In this document: positions 16,577 through 27,346 of the stretch, piece after piece
Numbering within the stretch: the first letter of the stretch is position 1
Layout of the letters: the number at the start of each line of letters is the position of its first letter
Assembly (NCBI RefSeq): GCF_038396675.1
Contig: NC_088934.1
Coordinates: 5,509,501 to 5,573,500, forward strand
From: Hydra vulgaris
Taxonomy: Eukaryota; Cnidaria; Hydrozoa; Anthoathecata; Hydridae
DNA length: 64,000 nt
Reading direction: 5' to 3'
Program-made: the position numbers and the translations under genes
Notes under the pieces: model-generated
What the model was told of the DNA's origin: nothing
What the model saw: the letters and a program-made list of their open reading frames with translations, nothing else
Database searches by the model: none

Positions 16577-17869
16577 GTGTGCCGATCCAAAATTAATCGC
16601 TTTAATTCTAATCGTATTGACCAAGTTGATCAAAAGGAAGTCAACCTTAACGTTGCAGAGTTATATATTCATCATGTTGCAGCATCGATGGAATGCACTT
16701 ACGATTTAACCACAAATATTACAGTCAACAACAAAAATATAACATTTAAATTAGATACTGGAGCCCAATGCAACGTCATTCCATACAACGTCTACAACTC
16801 TATTCCTGGAAGATCTTCTCTCAAAAAAACAATAATTAGACTAAAATCATATGGTGGAAACAATATTACTGTACTAGGAACTTGCAATCTGACTGTTAAA
16901 AAGAATAACATTTCACGAGTGTGCCAATTTTTTGTTGTATCTCTTTCTGATGTAAAACCACTTCTTGGTCTAAGATCCTGCAAATCTCTTGAAATACTAA
17001 ACATTAACGATGTTGAAATTGATAAAGCTGACATTTTTAAACATTATTGTGACGTTTTTTCCGGCCTTGGTGTAGTTAAAGGAAACTATCATATCGCAGT
17101 TGCTAAAAATGCAATCCCAGTCATTCATGCACCAAGGAAAGTACCAATGACTGTCGTACCTAAACTTAAAAGCACACTTAACCGTCTTGTAAAAGCCTCA
17201 GTTATCTCAAAGATTTCTAAACCTAAACCTTGGGTACATTCAATGGTCATCGTAGAAAAAAAAGATGGATCCTTAAGATTATGCATTGATCCGAAAGAAC
17301 TAAACAAGTCTGTTTTAAGACAATACAAAACCACTCCATCTACAAAATAAATCTCTAGCAAACTTTGTGGCAACAAAGTTTTTACTGTCATAGACATGGT
17401 TGATTGCTATTGGCATATAAAACTAGATGAACCTTCTTCAGAGCTATGCACATTTAACACCCCTTACGGTCGATACAAATTCAACCGCATGCCATTCGGC
17501 ATATCATGCGCATCGGATGCTGCACAAGAGATGATTGAAATTAACTTTGGTGATATTCCTAATGTTCTGGCTATCCACGATGACTTGATCATTGCAGCTA
17601 AAACAGATGCAGAGCATGATACAATTTTTAAACAAATTCTACAACGAGCTCGTGAGAGAAACATTAGATTCAACCTAAAAAAAATACAATATCGAGTACC
17701 TGAAGTCAAGTATCTCGGGAATATAATCAGTCATGAAGGAATAAGAATTGATCCTGATAAAACCAAAGGCATATCTGCATACCCATTGCCTGCATGTCAA
17801 GCAGATTTGCAACGGCTCTTAGGAATGGTCAACTATCTGCGACAATTCATCCCAAATATGTCGGTTTAA
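16577..17869 (+). pseudogene. gypsy pol: protease and reverse transcriptase
   Basis: Frame 16577-17350 has the aspartic protease motif LDTGAQCNVIP at about residue 59, then the start of RT with SMVIVEKKDGSLRLCIDPKE. A TAA at 17348-17350 and a frame change lead into 17396-17869, which continues RT: VIDMVDCYWHIKLDEPSS, TFNTPYGRYKFNRMPFGI, and AIHDDLII where the catalytic YxDD/SQDD box is expected. The last motif block is LLGMVNYLRQFIPNMS. The frame then stops, and the thumb/connection segment that normally joins RT to RNase H is missing, pointing to an internal deletion near 17866. Confidence 0.85.
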
Positions 17870-17872
17870 TGT

Positions 17873-18252
17873 TTTCCAGTGCTATGGAAAAAATTAAACA
17901 GGTTCTTTCATCTTCTCCTGTACTCTCATTCCTCGACACATCAAAAGATGTCCAGATTCAGGTAAACGCATCTTCACACGGATTAGGAGCCTGTATTATG
18001 CAAGAAGGTCACCCGATCAGCTATACACCTCGTAGTTTAACTATAGCAGAACAGAGATATGCCCAGATAGAGAAAGAACTTTTAGCAATCGTTTTTGCTT
18101 GTGAACGTTTCAACCAATATATCTATGGGCGACAGGTCTCTATAGAAAGTGATCACAAGCCTCTTGAATACATTTTACACAAGCCGCTGTCAGAAGCACC
18201 ACCTCCCATACAAAGACTTCTGATAAGACTCCAAAAATATCAAATAGTAGTA
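17873..18252 (+). pseudogene. gypsy pol: RNase H
   Basis: AMEKIKQVLSSSPVLSF, then QVNASSHGLGACIMQEG (the usual catalytic DAS is NAS here), ISYTPRSLTIAEQRYAQIEK, ELLAIVFACERFNQYIYGR and ESDHKPLEYI follow the canonical order. A TAA at 18253-18255 sits just before the usual 'YxPGKDxxIADxLSRA' tail, which is still readable right after it. The Asp-to-Asn change in the first active-site residue suggests lost activity apart from the stop. Confidence 0.8.
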
Positions 18253-18255
18253 TAA

Positions 18256-19700
18256 TATGTTCCAGGAAAAGATCTACACATTGCTGACTCTTTATCACGT
18301 GCCCATCTCAACAATTTTGACGAGGATGATAGCCTAAATGAGAACTGCAACGTTATGGTCCATACTTTAGTTCAAAATCTGCCAATATCAACAGATAGAC
18401 TAAAGCAATTACAGCACGACACTAAACTTGACTCTGTGCTCTCTCAAATAACAAACTATATAACTTATGGTTGGCCCCGAAACCGACAAATATTTTGCAG
18501 TAAAGAAAAGAAATATTGGCCCATCAGAAACAACTTACACCTAGCAGAGGGAATAATTCTCAAAGAAAATAAAATAGTCATACCAACTGCTATGAGATCC
18601 CTCATATTAATACAGCTTCATTTATCACACTTTGGCACCGAAAAGATGAAAGCTAGAGCTCGAAACACTGTTTACTGGCCAGGACTTACAAGCGACATTG
18701 ATAAACTAATACTTAATTGCCAAAAATGCCTTAAATACCGTAATAACAACAAAAAGGAAAAAATCATTAAACCGACATTCCTGACTTACCGTGGAGTAAA
18801 GTAGGATCAGACATATATGAGTTGCGTGGAAAAATATATGTAATTGTTACAGACTACTTTTCTAAATTTATTGAGAGCAGTGTCATTCCTGACAAAACGG
18901 CATTCTCTGTAATTAAATTCATGAAAACCATTTTTACTCGTCACGGAATACTTTCAACTCTCATTGCCGATAACAACCCCTACAACAGCGCAGAGCTCCT
19001 TAACTTTTCAAAAGAATATGGGTTCAACTTCACTCCATCAAGTCCTAACTACCCCCAATCAAATGGTCTCAGTGAAATGGGCGTAAAAATTATGAAGAAA
19101 ATACTTAAAAAATGCGACAACCTTAAACTTGGTCTTCTAGAATACCTCAACATGTCTCTCACAGGTATGGAATACTCTCCATCCCAACTTCTCATGAACA
19201 GAAGAACGCAAACAACCCTACCTGTCCACCATGATTTACTTATACCAGCAATTCCTTTAAATGCTTATAGTCAGATCACCAACAGAAATCATAAAAAACA
19301 ATACCATGATCGGAACGCATCTGAACTCCCAAATCTCGTAGCAAATGACACCGCCCGGATGAGAAAAGATGGAACATGGAAGAAAGCGACAGTTAAAGAA
19401 AAACTAACGTTACCCAGATCTTATAACGTGGTAGATAAGTACGGAAGAGTATATCGGCGCAATCGTAAACATCTGATTAAAACCAATGAACAACCATTAG
19501 CATATCAGCATGAACAACTTGATTTACCATACGAATTACCGGCAACTATCACACCTCCTACATCAAATGAGAAAACAGCAAACAATGAAATCAAAGAAGC
19601 TACAAGTATTCATGAAACTCCATCGACTGAACCGCAGCCTGACGTTCGAAGGTCGTCAAGGACTAAAAACAGACCTGCCTACTTGAGGGACTTCATTTAA
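18256..19700 (+). pseudogene. gypsy pol: integrase
   Basis: After the PGKDLHIADSLSRA tail, frame 18355-18804 carries the HHCC zinc module (QLHLSHFGTEKMKARARN, then CQKCLKYR). A frameshift near 18800 moves to the frame 18822-19700 with the catalytic core: VTDYFSKF (first Asp), IADNNPYNSAEL (second Asp), PQSNGLSEMGVKIMKK (Glu). All three acidic residues are present. The C-terminal part ends RRSSRTKNRPAYLRDFI, a usual gypsy ending. Only the frameshift breaks this part. Confidence 0.85.
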
Positions 19701-19787
19701 CTGTGTATATTATAAATAACTTATTTAACTATATAATATAAAGACATCTTTAAAAAAAAAAAAAAAAAAAAATTTATCGAAGGAAGA

Positions 19788-19938
19788 TGTAATATCCGTG
19801 TTCGGCATAATACACATATGCCTCGTGTTATTATCATTACCTAAAATAAATATGGCGGTATGGACGCTTTAAACTTTATGTTGTATTTGATTCTTAATCT
19901 AGCATTATCCTTAGAATATTATACCTTAGAATATTACA
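19788..19938 (+). repeat. Candidate 3' LTR (short)
   Basis: It starts TGTAATATCC directly after the purine tract (19779-19787) and ends GAATATTACA, giving an 8-bp inverted terminus TGTAATAT/ATATTACA. At 151 bp it is short for a gypsy LTR and there is no 5' partner to confirm it. Confidence 0.5.
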
Positions 19939-19939
19939 G

Positions 19940-20932
19940 AAACAATTTAATCTTTTAAGCTCTTTGTTCATATATTCATAAAGATCTTTGATTGAGTTCA
20001 AGGAATAAAATAAGTTTGTATCATCGGCAAACATAATTACATCAAGTTTATCCGAGACTTTTGTAAGGTTGTCAATATATAGAAGAAACAGAAGTGGTCC
20101 AAGAATGGAGCCTTGGGGGACACCGCACTAAACTCTTAGTAATTTTGAGTGTTTATAATTATCTGAAAAAAAACATATAGTTGTCTGTTGCTTAGATAGT
20201 TTTTGAACCAGTCAAGAGTTATGTTTTTTATCCCATAGCTTTCCATTTTTTTAAGTAAGATATCATGATCTAGATCTAGATCTAGAATTGCGTGTTCAGT
20301 TGAATATTGTTTTAGGAAACCGAATTGCTTTTATTTAGAATTTTTGTTTGGATTAAATACTCATACAATCTGTTAAAGATTACTCTTTCGAGAAGCCTAG
20401 AAAAGGTAGGGAGTACTGAGATAGGTTTATAATTATTAACTAAGTATGTTTCACCTGTTTTAAATATTGGTACTACTTTAGCTACTTTAAGCTTGTCTGG
20501 TACAACTCCTGTTCTAATCGAAGACTTTAAAATTTCAAATATTGGTTTATTTATTGTTGTAAAGACATTTGCCACTACGCTACTACAGATATCATCGATA
20601 ACTGGAGTTTTATTTAATTTTAAGGAATTTAGAGCAACATTAAGTTCTTGGTAGTTTAGTTCTTTGTAGTTTATTTCGCTCTGGGTATCACTTAGGTATG
20701 ATTTGAATGAGATGTTAGGAGACTTAATTTTTGAGGCAAGATTAGGGCCAATGTTAACAAAAAATTCGTTGATTTTTTCAGCAATCGTATTTTTGTCACT
20801 GTACTCTATATTATTTATGATTATTTGAGCAGGTAAACTATTTTATTTTACTTTTTTGTTCCCAATTATTTCTTTAATAGTATTCCATGTTTTTTTAATG
20901 TGATCAGTTGCATTTTTTATTTGGTTTGAGTA
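19940..20932 (-). pseudogene. LINE reverse transcriptase domain
   Basis: Read from 20932 down: DHIKKTWNTIKEIIGNKK, NKTPVIDDIC, the frame 20575-20312 with KVAKVVPIFKTGE and NNYKPISVLPTFSRLLERVI, then CGVPQGSILGPLLFLLYI and MFADDTNLFYS. The FADD catalytic box is intact at about 20025. Stops and a frameshift around 20300 break the ORF. The 3' end and C-terminal region are missing beyond LKRLNCF at 19940. Confidence 0.82.
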
Positions 20933-20941
20933 GTAATTTTT

Positions 20942-21636
20942 GGGGCGACTGAATAAATGCGAATTTCATAACTGCGAATCTGCATAATTGCGACTGTCAT
21001 AAGTGCGAACTGGCATAAGTGCGAACTGGCAGAAGTGCGAACTGGCACAAGCGCGAACTGGCATAAGTGCGAATCACTTGCAAAAACTGGCATAAGTGCG
21101 AACTAGCACAAGCGCGAACTGGCATAAGTGCGCCGAAAGAATTTGCAAACATTGGCATAAGTGCGAACTGGCATAAGTGCGAAATAATTGCAAAAACTGG
21201 CATAAGTGCGAACTGGCATAAGCGCGAATTAGCATAAGTGCGCCGAAAGAATTTGCAAACATTGGCATAAGTGCAAATTGGCATAAGTGGCGAATTGGCA
21301 AGTTTGCACTTATGCCAATTCGCACTTATGCCAATTCGCACTTATGCCAATGTTTGCAAATTCTTTCGGCGCACTTATGCCAGTTCGCGCTTGTGCCAGT
21401 TCGCACTTATGCCAGTTTTTGCAATTGATTCGCACATATGCCAGTTCGCACTTATGCCAATGTTTGCAAATTCTTTCGGCGCACTTATGCCAGTTCGCGC
21501 TTGTGCCAGTTCGCACTTATGCCAGTTTTTGCAATTGATTCGCACATATGCCAGTTCGCACTTATGTCAGTCTTTGCAACTGCTTCGCACTTATGCAGAT
21601 TCGCAGTTATGAAATTCGCACTTGTTCAGCCTCCTC
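20942..21636. mobile_element. 695-bp foldback element with internal tandem repeats
   Basis: The two halves are inverted copies of each other, meeting near 21300. Outer ends GGGGCGACTGAATAAATG and the complement of ...GCCTCCTC pair with a few mismatches, and the next 30 bp (GCGAATTTCATAACTGCGAA) are identical. Each arm is built from a tandem unit of about 16 bp (GCATAAGTGCGAACTG). Direct repeats GTAATTTTT at 20933-20941 and 21637-21645 form a 9-bp target duplication. There is no coding capacity. Foldback structure plus 9-bp duplication fits Mutator-like/FB-type elements (inference). Confidence 0.85.
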
Positions 21637-21645
21637 GTAATTTTT

Positions 21646-22178
21646 CTTCGAACTTTTTTTTATTTTTTCAAATAAATTTTTGTATTGTTTGTAAGTATTT
21701 AGATTTTTTAAATACTTGATGTAGAGTTTTTGTTTTTTTTTGAAGATTTTTTTATACCTCTGATAATCCTTGGACATTGTTAGTATTTTATTTTTAATTC
21801 TTGTTCTATAATTGGGAAGTGGTTATCATAGTGCTTTAAGAATATTTCTATAAATTCATTATAATCGGAACTGGTATGCCCAAGGTTGCATTCTTGGTAA
21901 ATCCTATCCCACCTTACTGCCGATATTGAGTCTTTAAACTGTTGAATAGTTAAATTAATAATTTTTCGTTTATAGACTTTGATTTTAGCGTTATTATTTT
22001 TCGTATCTTGAAAAAAGGAAAAGTAAATCGGAAAGTGATTGGATATATCCGTTTTGATTACACCTGCTTTTAATAAAGGATTATATAATGAATTAGTCAA
22101 TATGTTGTCTATTGCAGTGATTGAATTAAATGTTACCCGGGTTGGTTTGTTTAATATAGGAAAGATGTAGTGTTGAAA
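21646..22178 (-). pseudogene. LINE linker between endonuclease and RT
   Basis: Frame 22181-21780 begins FQHYIFPILNKPTRVTF, then AIDNILTNSLYN and KTDISNHFPIYFSF. This is the end of the endonuclease fold ('KPTRVTxxSxTxIDNIxTN ... DHxPI', here with Asn for Asp). The rest is helical linker. A frameshift near 21780 leads to further linker running to the foldback insertion at 21645. Confidence 0.75.
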
Positions 22179-22186
22179 CATATCGT

Positions 22187-24025
22187 CAGGGTTGCATGGT
22201 TGTAACCAAATGGTTTAAACAATTGGTTTAAACCATGGTTTAAACCAATTAAAAAAATGTTGGTTTAAACCAAATTAATGTTTATTTAAAATGATTTGAA
22301 CTTACAACAGAAAACTAAAACAGGGTTATACAGGGTCACAACAACAAATGAAAAGCTCTCAGCCCAATTTAACGTCAGCTAATAAATATTTGAAAATAGA
22401 TAAGTTTTTAACACAAGCAAGCCTTAAAGAGAAAGATTTATTTGATCTGCAACTTGGTAGATTTATATTTAGTACAAACTCTAGCTTCAGAACAGTTGAA
22501 CACAAAGAATTTTATATATAAAAAATAAAAAATTTATCAATATGCTTTATCCAGGATACACTCTACCTAATAGAACTCAAATTGGAGGAGAAATATTAGA
22601 TAGGGTTTATGCAGAAGAAATTGTAAATGTAATGTATTGAATGGTAAAATTGAAGCCATGTCTTTAGATGGCTGGAGTAAAGTACATAATGAACCTATAG
22701 TTTGTATCTCTGTAATTCCAGATAAAATTAACATTTTAGTAGAAACAATCAACACCTCTTGTCATTCACATACTGGTGAATATCTTACACAATTAGCAAG
22801 AGAAGCAATAGATTCTGTAAGATGTAAATTTGGATGCACAGTAAAAAGCTTTGTGACTGACAATGCAGCTAATATGAAATCAATGAGACAAGTACTGTCA
22901 TCTGAAAGAGATATTATCATAACTTTTGGGTGTGCTGCTCATATGCTGAATCTTTTAGCAAATGATCTTAACATTGAAAATGTGAGCATATGTTACACAA
23001 ATAATAAAATATATAAGAAATAATCATAAAGCTGGAGCAATTTATAAATTAAATGGAGGAGCAAAATTGCCACTTCCTACTGAAACTTGCCGGAATTCTG
23101 TATGTGATTCACTTGAAAAATATGTCAACAACTGGAGCATCATTTTCACAATGTTTGAAAAAACTAAAGACTTAGATCCTATGATTGGTAAAAAAGTATA
23201 TGATATACAGATAAAGCGAAACACAGAAGATTTATTAAAAATATTAAAACCAATTGCAGTAGCTCTAGATAAGTTGCAAAGAGATCAAACAAAAATAAGT
23301 GTTGAAATTTTTAAAGATTTGATAACTGTTGAAATTTTTAAAGATTTGATAAACAGTTTATCATTTTTAACAAACGAAAAAAAAAATTGAATCTAGATAC
23401 CTTCAGACTGTCAATGATGCTCATTTCCAGGCAAACAGAATAGATTCTAGATATTTTGAATGTAATCTTTCTGAATATGAAAATGAAGCTGCCATGAATT
23501 TCGCAGAAAGAGTTCAAGAATTTGTTACCAATAATATTCAAATTAAAAGCCAAATCTGCTCCATTCGATAAAAGCTATTTGTATAGTGAATCTGTTATAA
23601 AAAATGTATCACCAATATAATGGTGGAAATCTCTAAAAATTATGGATTGTAACATAATGGGTATTGAAGGTTTATTAAATGCACCAGCTTCTAGTGCTGG
23701 AATTGAAAGAATTTTTTCAACTTTTGGCCTTGTTCATTCTAAGTTAAGAAATCAATTGGGTTTAGAAAAAGCAGCAAAGCTTGTATTTATATATAGAACA
23801 TTAAACAATGATGTATTGAATAATTTTGATGAAATATTACAGTAATATTGATAAAGAATATAGTTTACTCAAATAAAATGCATTATACTTTTTTTTAATT
23901 TAAAAGGATAACTAAATACGGCATTATTTAATAAAAACCTAATTTTAACCAAAAAACCATGTTTTTTTTTAAAAAAACCTATGGTTTTTGGTTTTTTCAA
24001 AAAAACCGGTTTTTTTGCAACCCTG
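22187..24025 (+). mobile_element. hAT transposon, 1839 bp, 8-bp target duplication
   Basis: Terminal inverted repeats CAGGGTTGCA and TGCAACCCTG. The exact 8-bp duplication CATATCGT lies at 22179-22186 and 24026-24033. The left subterminal region has four to five copies of GGTTTAAAC(C) between 22204 and 22270, probable transposase-binding repeats. It encodes a broken hAT transposase on the plus strand and splits the LINE endonuclease region. Confidence 0.93.
22340..23845 (+). pseudogene. hAT transposase, multiple frameshifts
   Basis: Near 22545 the family segment readable as YTLPNRTQIGGEILDRVY is in a different frame from the main piece 22637-23023, which has MSLDGWSKVHNEPIVC (first catalytic Asp), HSHTGEYLTQLA, SFVTDNAANMKSM (second Asp) and FGCAAHMLNLLANDL. 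A frame 23067-23390 continues the helical insertion (PLPTETCRNSVCDSLEKY). The C-terminal dimerisation segment at 23642-23845 has APASSAGIERIFSTFGLVHS and KLRNQLGLEKAAKL. The N-terminal BED-type zinc finger is not evident. At least three frameshifts make it dead. Confidence 0.88.
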
Positions 24026-24033
24026 CATATCGT

Positions 24034-24690
24034 CAAAAAAAGTTTTGGTAACAGCATCTTCATCGTACTGTAATCAGTTTATATTTATGTCTCCAATACA
24101 GAATAATATTTTGTGCTCTTTGTTATTTTTAAGAAATATTTGTCTTAGGTGATTTGAAAAGTTTTTTATATCACCTTCAGGTGGTCTGTAACAGGTGGGC
24201 ACCAGTATATTTTTTAATTTTTCATTTATTATTTCAATTGTAAAGACCTCACCATCGGCATCAGAAACCGAAAGATTGTCTCTAATTTTAGCAGTCAGAT
24301 CATTATGAATATATGTTATAATTCCACCTCCTCGTTTTTGAACTTTTCGCTCATAAGATATTAGTTTGCAGTTCGGAATTATTAGGTTTGAATTAATTCT
24401 GGATGATTCGTCAGAGCACCAAGTTTCTGTTAAGCAAATCATACTGAACAAATAGTTACATTCTATAAGAAAATGTTTTAGTTTGTCAATATTGTTAATT
24501 ATACTTCTTATATTTATGTGTATCACCGTAAAGTCACTGTTTAATGATTTTAATTCATTTTTAAAAGTTACTAATTCAAAAAACCACGAGTTAAAATTAT
24601 TTTCATTAAAAAAATGCTAATCTGGATCGAAAGAGTTATTAAGTAAAAAGTTATTAACCGATTTGAAAACATTAAAGTGTTGCGTTTTGT
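24034..24690 (-). pseudogene. LINE apurinic-type endonuclease domain
   Basis: The main frame is 24526-24074. HINIRSI is the start of the APE fold, CLTETWCSDES has the catalytic Glu, and GGGIITYIHND, LVPTCYRPPEGD and FCIGDINI carry the usual Tyr, Arg and Asp/Asn residues. Readable sequence continues upstream to about 24690 (NSWFFELVTFKNELKSLN). The domain continues past a stop into the residues EDAVTKTFFDDM at the hAT insertion point. The ORF is inactive through stops and the insertion. Confidence 0.8.
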
Positions 24691-24774
24691 AATCTATTGT
24701 TTGTTTACCCATTAGTTAAAAAAATTAACTTTGTTGTGAATATGCAATACGCGGAAAATGTAAACAGTTTTATG

Positions 24775-24979
24775 TGTGTTGTTGTTATTATAAATATTTT
24801 AATGGATCTCGTAATTCCAAATCCTAGAAAGGGGAAAGAAAGTTATCCTTGGGATTACAAACATAAAAAAATAAAACAAGAACGTTTAATGGGACAGTCA
24901 TACATAAATCATAAGGGAAATGAAGTCCCACCAAAGTACCCTAAGTTTACTTGCAGGTAAGTTTCAAACATCCAATGTA

Positions 24980-25073
<94 letters not shown>

Positions 25074-26600
25074 TATATATACATTTACATATTGTATATT
25101 TAAATCATTTTAAACTTATCATAACTTTAATGTTTACATGAAACTATACTAAAATTATAAAAAATACTATGCTATAAGATTTTGAAACATTAATCAAATT
25201 TCATGAAAGCATAAGTTTAAAATAATTTAGATATATTATATGTTTATATGTCTAAAATTTATAGAATAGCATACTTAAAAACATTTTAACTTTAAAACCT
25301 AACCTTAAGTTCAAACCAGCTATAATACTTAGATATGGGTATACCTGTATTATACAGGTATGATGAGTAAAATGACTTTAAAGTAAATAATTTACAGGTT
25401 TTACATATTAAACCTTTCTTGAATAGAAGTTTGATATGCCTGAGTTTTGTTATGATTATTTTTTCAGATAGTTAACATACACTAAATAGTTATCTTGTTA
25501 TAGTAAGCTTAGGCCTATATAGTTCTTGAGAGTATAACATAGGTGAAAGCACTAAAAAGTCAAATACTCTTAATATGATTTGGTCTATTTCCCTACAACT
25601 TTGGTGGCAATATTGTTCTCTACTTAAGATTATAAATAATGCTGTGTATTTTTAATAAAAACGTTTTCTAGCTTATTTTAATTGTATATTATTTTTTCTG
25701 ATTTCTTTTTTAAGGTGCTATAAAATGTGTTTGGAAAACTTTGGAAAGGCTAACTGTGTGGATATCTTTTCCAAATTTTATGATATAAAAAACAAAGACA
25801 AACAAGATTTTTATATTCAAGGATTGATAGATTTCACTAAAGTTAAAAAAAGAGTTGAGCATCAAAAGAATCTTGAAAAACCAAAACAAACCAAATAGCT
25901 TCTTTTATCATGTGGTTGTAGGCAATATACGCGTAGAAATATGTTGCAGGGCACTTTTATCTGTCTTAACTATTAGTGAAAAATGATTAAGAAGAATAAG
26001 GAACCTTGGAATAATCCCTGAAGATAAAAGAGGAAAAGGTATTACTAATTGTCTTTCTCAAAATGTTTATGACATTGTTAGTAATCACATAAGATCATTT
26101 CCACTCAAGGAATCACATTACTCAGGCAAAAAGTATATTACTTCAATGCAAGTTTAAATGTAAAATTATGTGGCAACTTTTTTGTGATAAAAATCCAGAT
26201 TTAAAAGTGAGCAAGTCTTTTTACTGGAACCATTTTAAAACAAATTTTAACCTTCAGTTTGGGCGCCCACAAGTGAAGACTTGTTGTAAAAAGAGCAGCG
26301 CTGACTGATTAAGATGTAAAATTTAAAATTTTACATTGCTTTAAAACATGAAACATCAGAAGATAGCTCAAAGGAGGAGCACATTCTATCATTGGCATTT
26401 GACTATATGAAGACGCTAAGCATGTCAAAAATACCTGTCCGACAACTTTATTACATAAGACAGCTATCAGTCAATGTTTTTTCTATACATGACATTTAAG
26501 AAGAAAAAAGTCATATATATATACCATGAAGGTCAAGGAAGAAAAGGGCCTAATGAAGTCGCGACTTTTTTAAATGATCTCACTAGGAGCTCTTGTCCAA
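24775..26600 (+). pseudogene. Intron-containing repeated cnidarian gene family, decayed
   Basis: The first exon ends at 24956 with a perfect donor (CAG|GTAAGT); it encodes [30 protein letters not shown] and PKFTCR. The second exon starts at 25715 after a TTTTTTAAG acceptor and encodes CYKMCLENFG, FSKFYDIKNKDKQDFYIQGL and a stop at 25898. Related sequence continues in other frames: RNLGIIPEDKRGKG, NHIRSFPLKESHYSGKKY (26000-26150), YMKTLSMSKIPVRQLYYIRQ (26400-26470) and YHEGQGRKGPNEVATFLNDL (26520-26580). I recall such proteins as abundant, transposon-like and unnamed in cnidarians and arthropods. The retained intron argues against a processed copy. Confidence 0.5.
24980..25070. repeat. (TA)n microsatellite
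   Basis: About 45 TA units within the putative intron of the pseudogene at 24775-26600. Confidence 0.97.
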
Positions 26601-26689
26601 ATTGGAGGAGTCACTGTTGAAGATGCAACATGGCTGAAGAAGAAATATTGAAGGACTGCATGTAAAAGTAAAGAGACTAGAAAATTTTT

Positions 26690-27276
26690 AGAAAGTTTGG
26701 GGGTTACATTTGAAGCTTAGAGCCGCTTACTGTCCTTCGGGGAATGGCATCATTGAAAGAAATCACCGAACTGTCAAAAGAGTGGCAAAGCAATAAAATA
26801 TTTCCATATCGGAGGCTGTTTATTCGTACAACGTCTCAATTGATAAACAGGGAGCAAGTCCGATGAGTAAACTGCACGCCTATGCCAAAGGATCAAAGGA
26901 TTGGACGAAAAGGATAAGCTGTCAATGTGCCCGAAAACTCACGAGTTGGTGTGTGGCTGAAGTCACCCGAGGCACGATGTGTGACAAAATGGCGTCCAGG
27001 TACCATTTCTCGGGATGTGTCAGAACAATTGGTTGATGTAGACGGGATGCCGCCCCACATAAAGCACATCAGAACAAGAAGCGGAACGCAGCAAACTCGA
27101 ATAAACAATATGACTGATATAGAAATAGAGGTAGGCAATAATAATACAAGTTGCGGCGAAAACATGGAGACAAGGCCGGCAAACGAGGACACGAATCATC
27201 TGGAGACTGGCTACAAGGTCCGGGAAAACCAAAGTCCCTCTGCGGAGGAGTATCAAGAACGACGGATATCCCTTCA
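26690..27276 (+). pseudogene. Retrotransposon integrase tail (gypsy-type)
   Basis: Near 26710-26800: LRAAYCPSGNGIIERNHRTV, the end of the integrase core with its conserved Glu, then SISEAVYSYNVSIDKQGASP. A frameshift leads to 26927-27276 with VGVWLKSPEARCVTKWRPG and VDGMPPHIKHIRTRSG, the C-terminal DNA-binding part. Base composition is distinctly more GC-rich than the flanks. It is cut by the two-gene transposon at 27277; the right flank from 30850 may hold the remaining few residues. Confidence 0.7.
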
Positions 27277-27278
27277 AT

Positions 27279-27346
27279 GGACCTTTCCCATAAATCGGCA
27301 AAAACGCAATGCATTGTGGTAGTTGTATTCATTTAAATCAAAACAA
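27279..27346 (+). repeat. Left 68-bp TIR
   Basis: It matches the reverse complement of 30780-30847 except for about four bases near AAAACG/CTGCA. It ends directly at the transposase ATG. Confidence 0.9.

Larger units (their letters stand above)
16577..19938 (+). mobile_element. Ty3/gypsy LTR retrotransposon, 5'-truncated and inactive
   Basis: Domain order is protease, reverse transcriptase, RNase H, integrase, which defines Ty3/gypsy. The protein style resembles the K02A2.6-like group common in invertebrates. The 3' end has a purine tract GAAGGAAGA just before a candidate LTR at 19788-19938 (TGTAATAT ... ATATTACA). There is no gag and no 5' LTR. Frameshifts, stops and an internal deletion kill the pol frame. 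It abuts the LINE RT remnant at 19940. Confidence 0.85.
19940..24690 (-). mobile_element. CR1/L2-like non-LTR retrotransposon with two insertions
   Basis: Minus-strand LINE ORF2 in three blocks that read in order once the insertions are taken out of account: endonuclease 24690-24034, linker 22178-21646 and reverse transcriptase 20932-19940. The blocks are separated by a hAT element (22187-24025) and a foldback element (20942-21636), each flanked by direct repeats. The 3' side is lost where it meets the gypsy LTR. ORF1 is not seen. The class is inferred from APE endonuclease plus 'GVPQGSILGPLLF' RT. Confidence 0.8.

Noticed and set aside
20997..21719. Overlapping 70-110 codon frames rich in 'ALMPxxxCQF'
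   Set aside because: They are translations, on both strands, of the 16-bp tandem units of the foldback element.
27020..27336. Four overlapping frames on both strands
   Set aside because: Shadows of the integrase tail and the transposon TIR.
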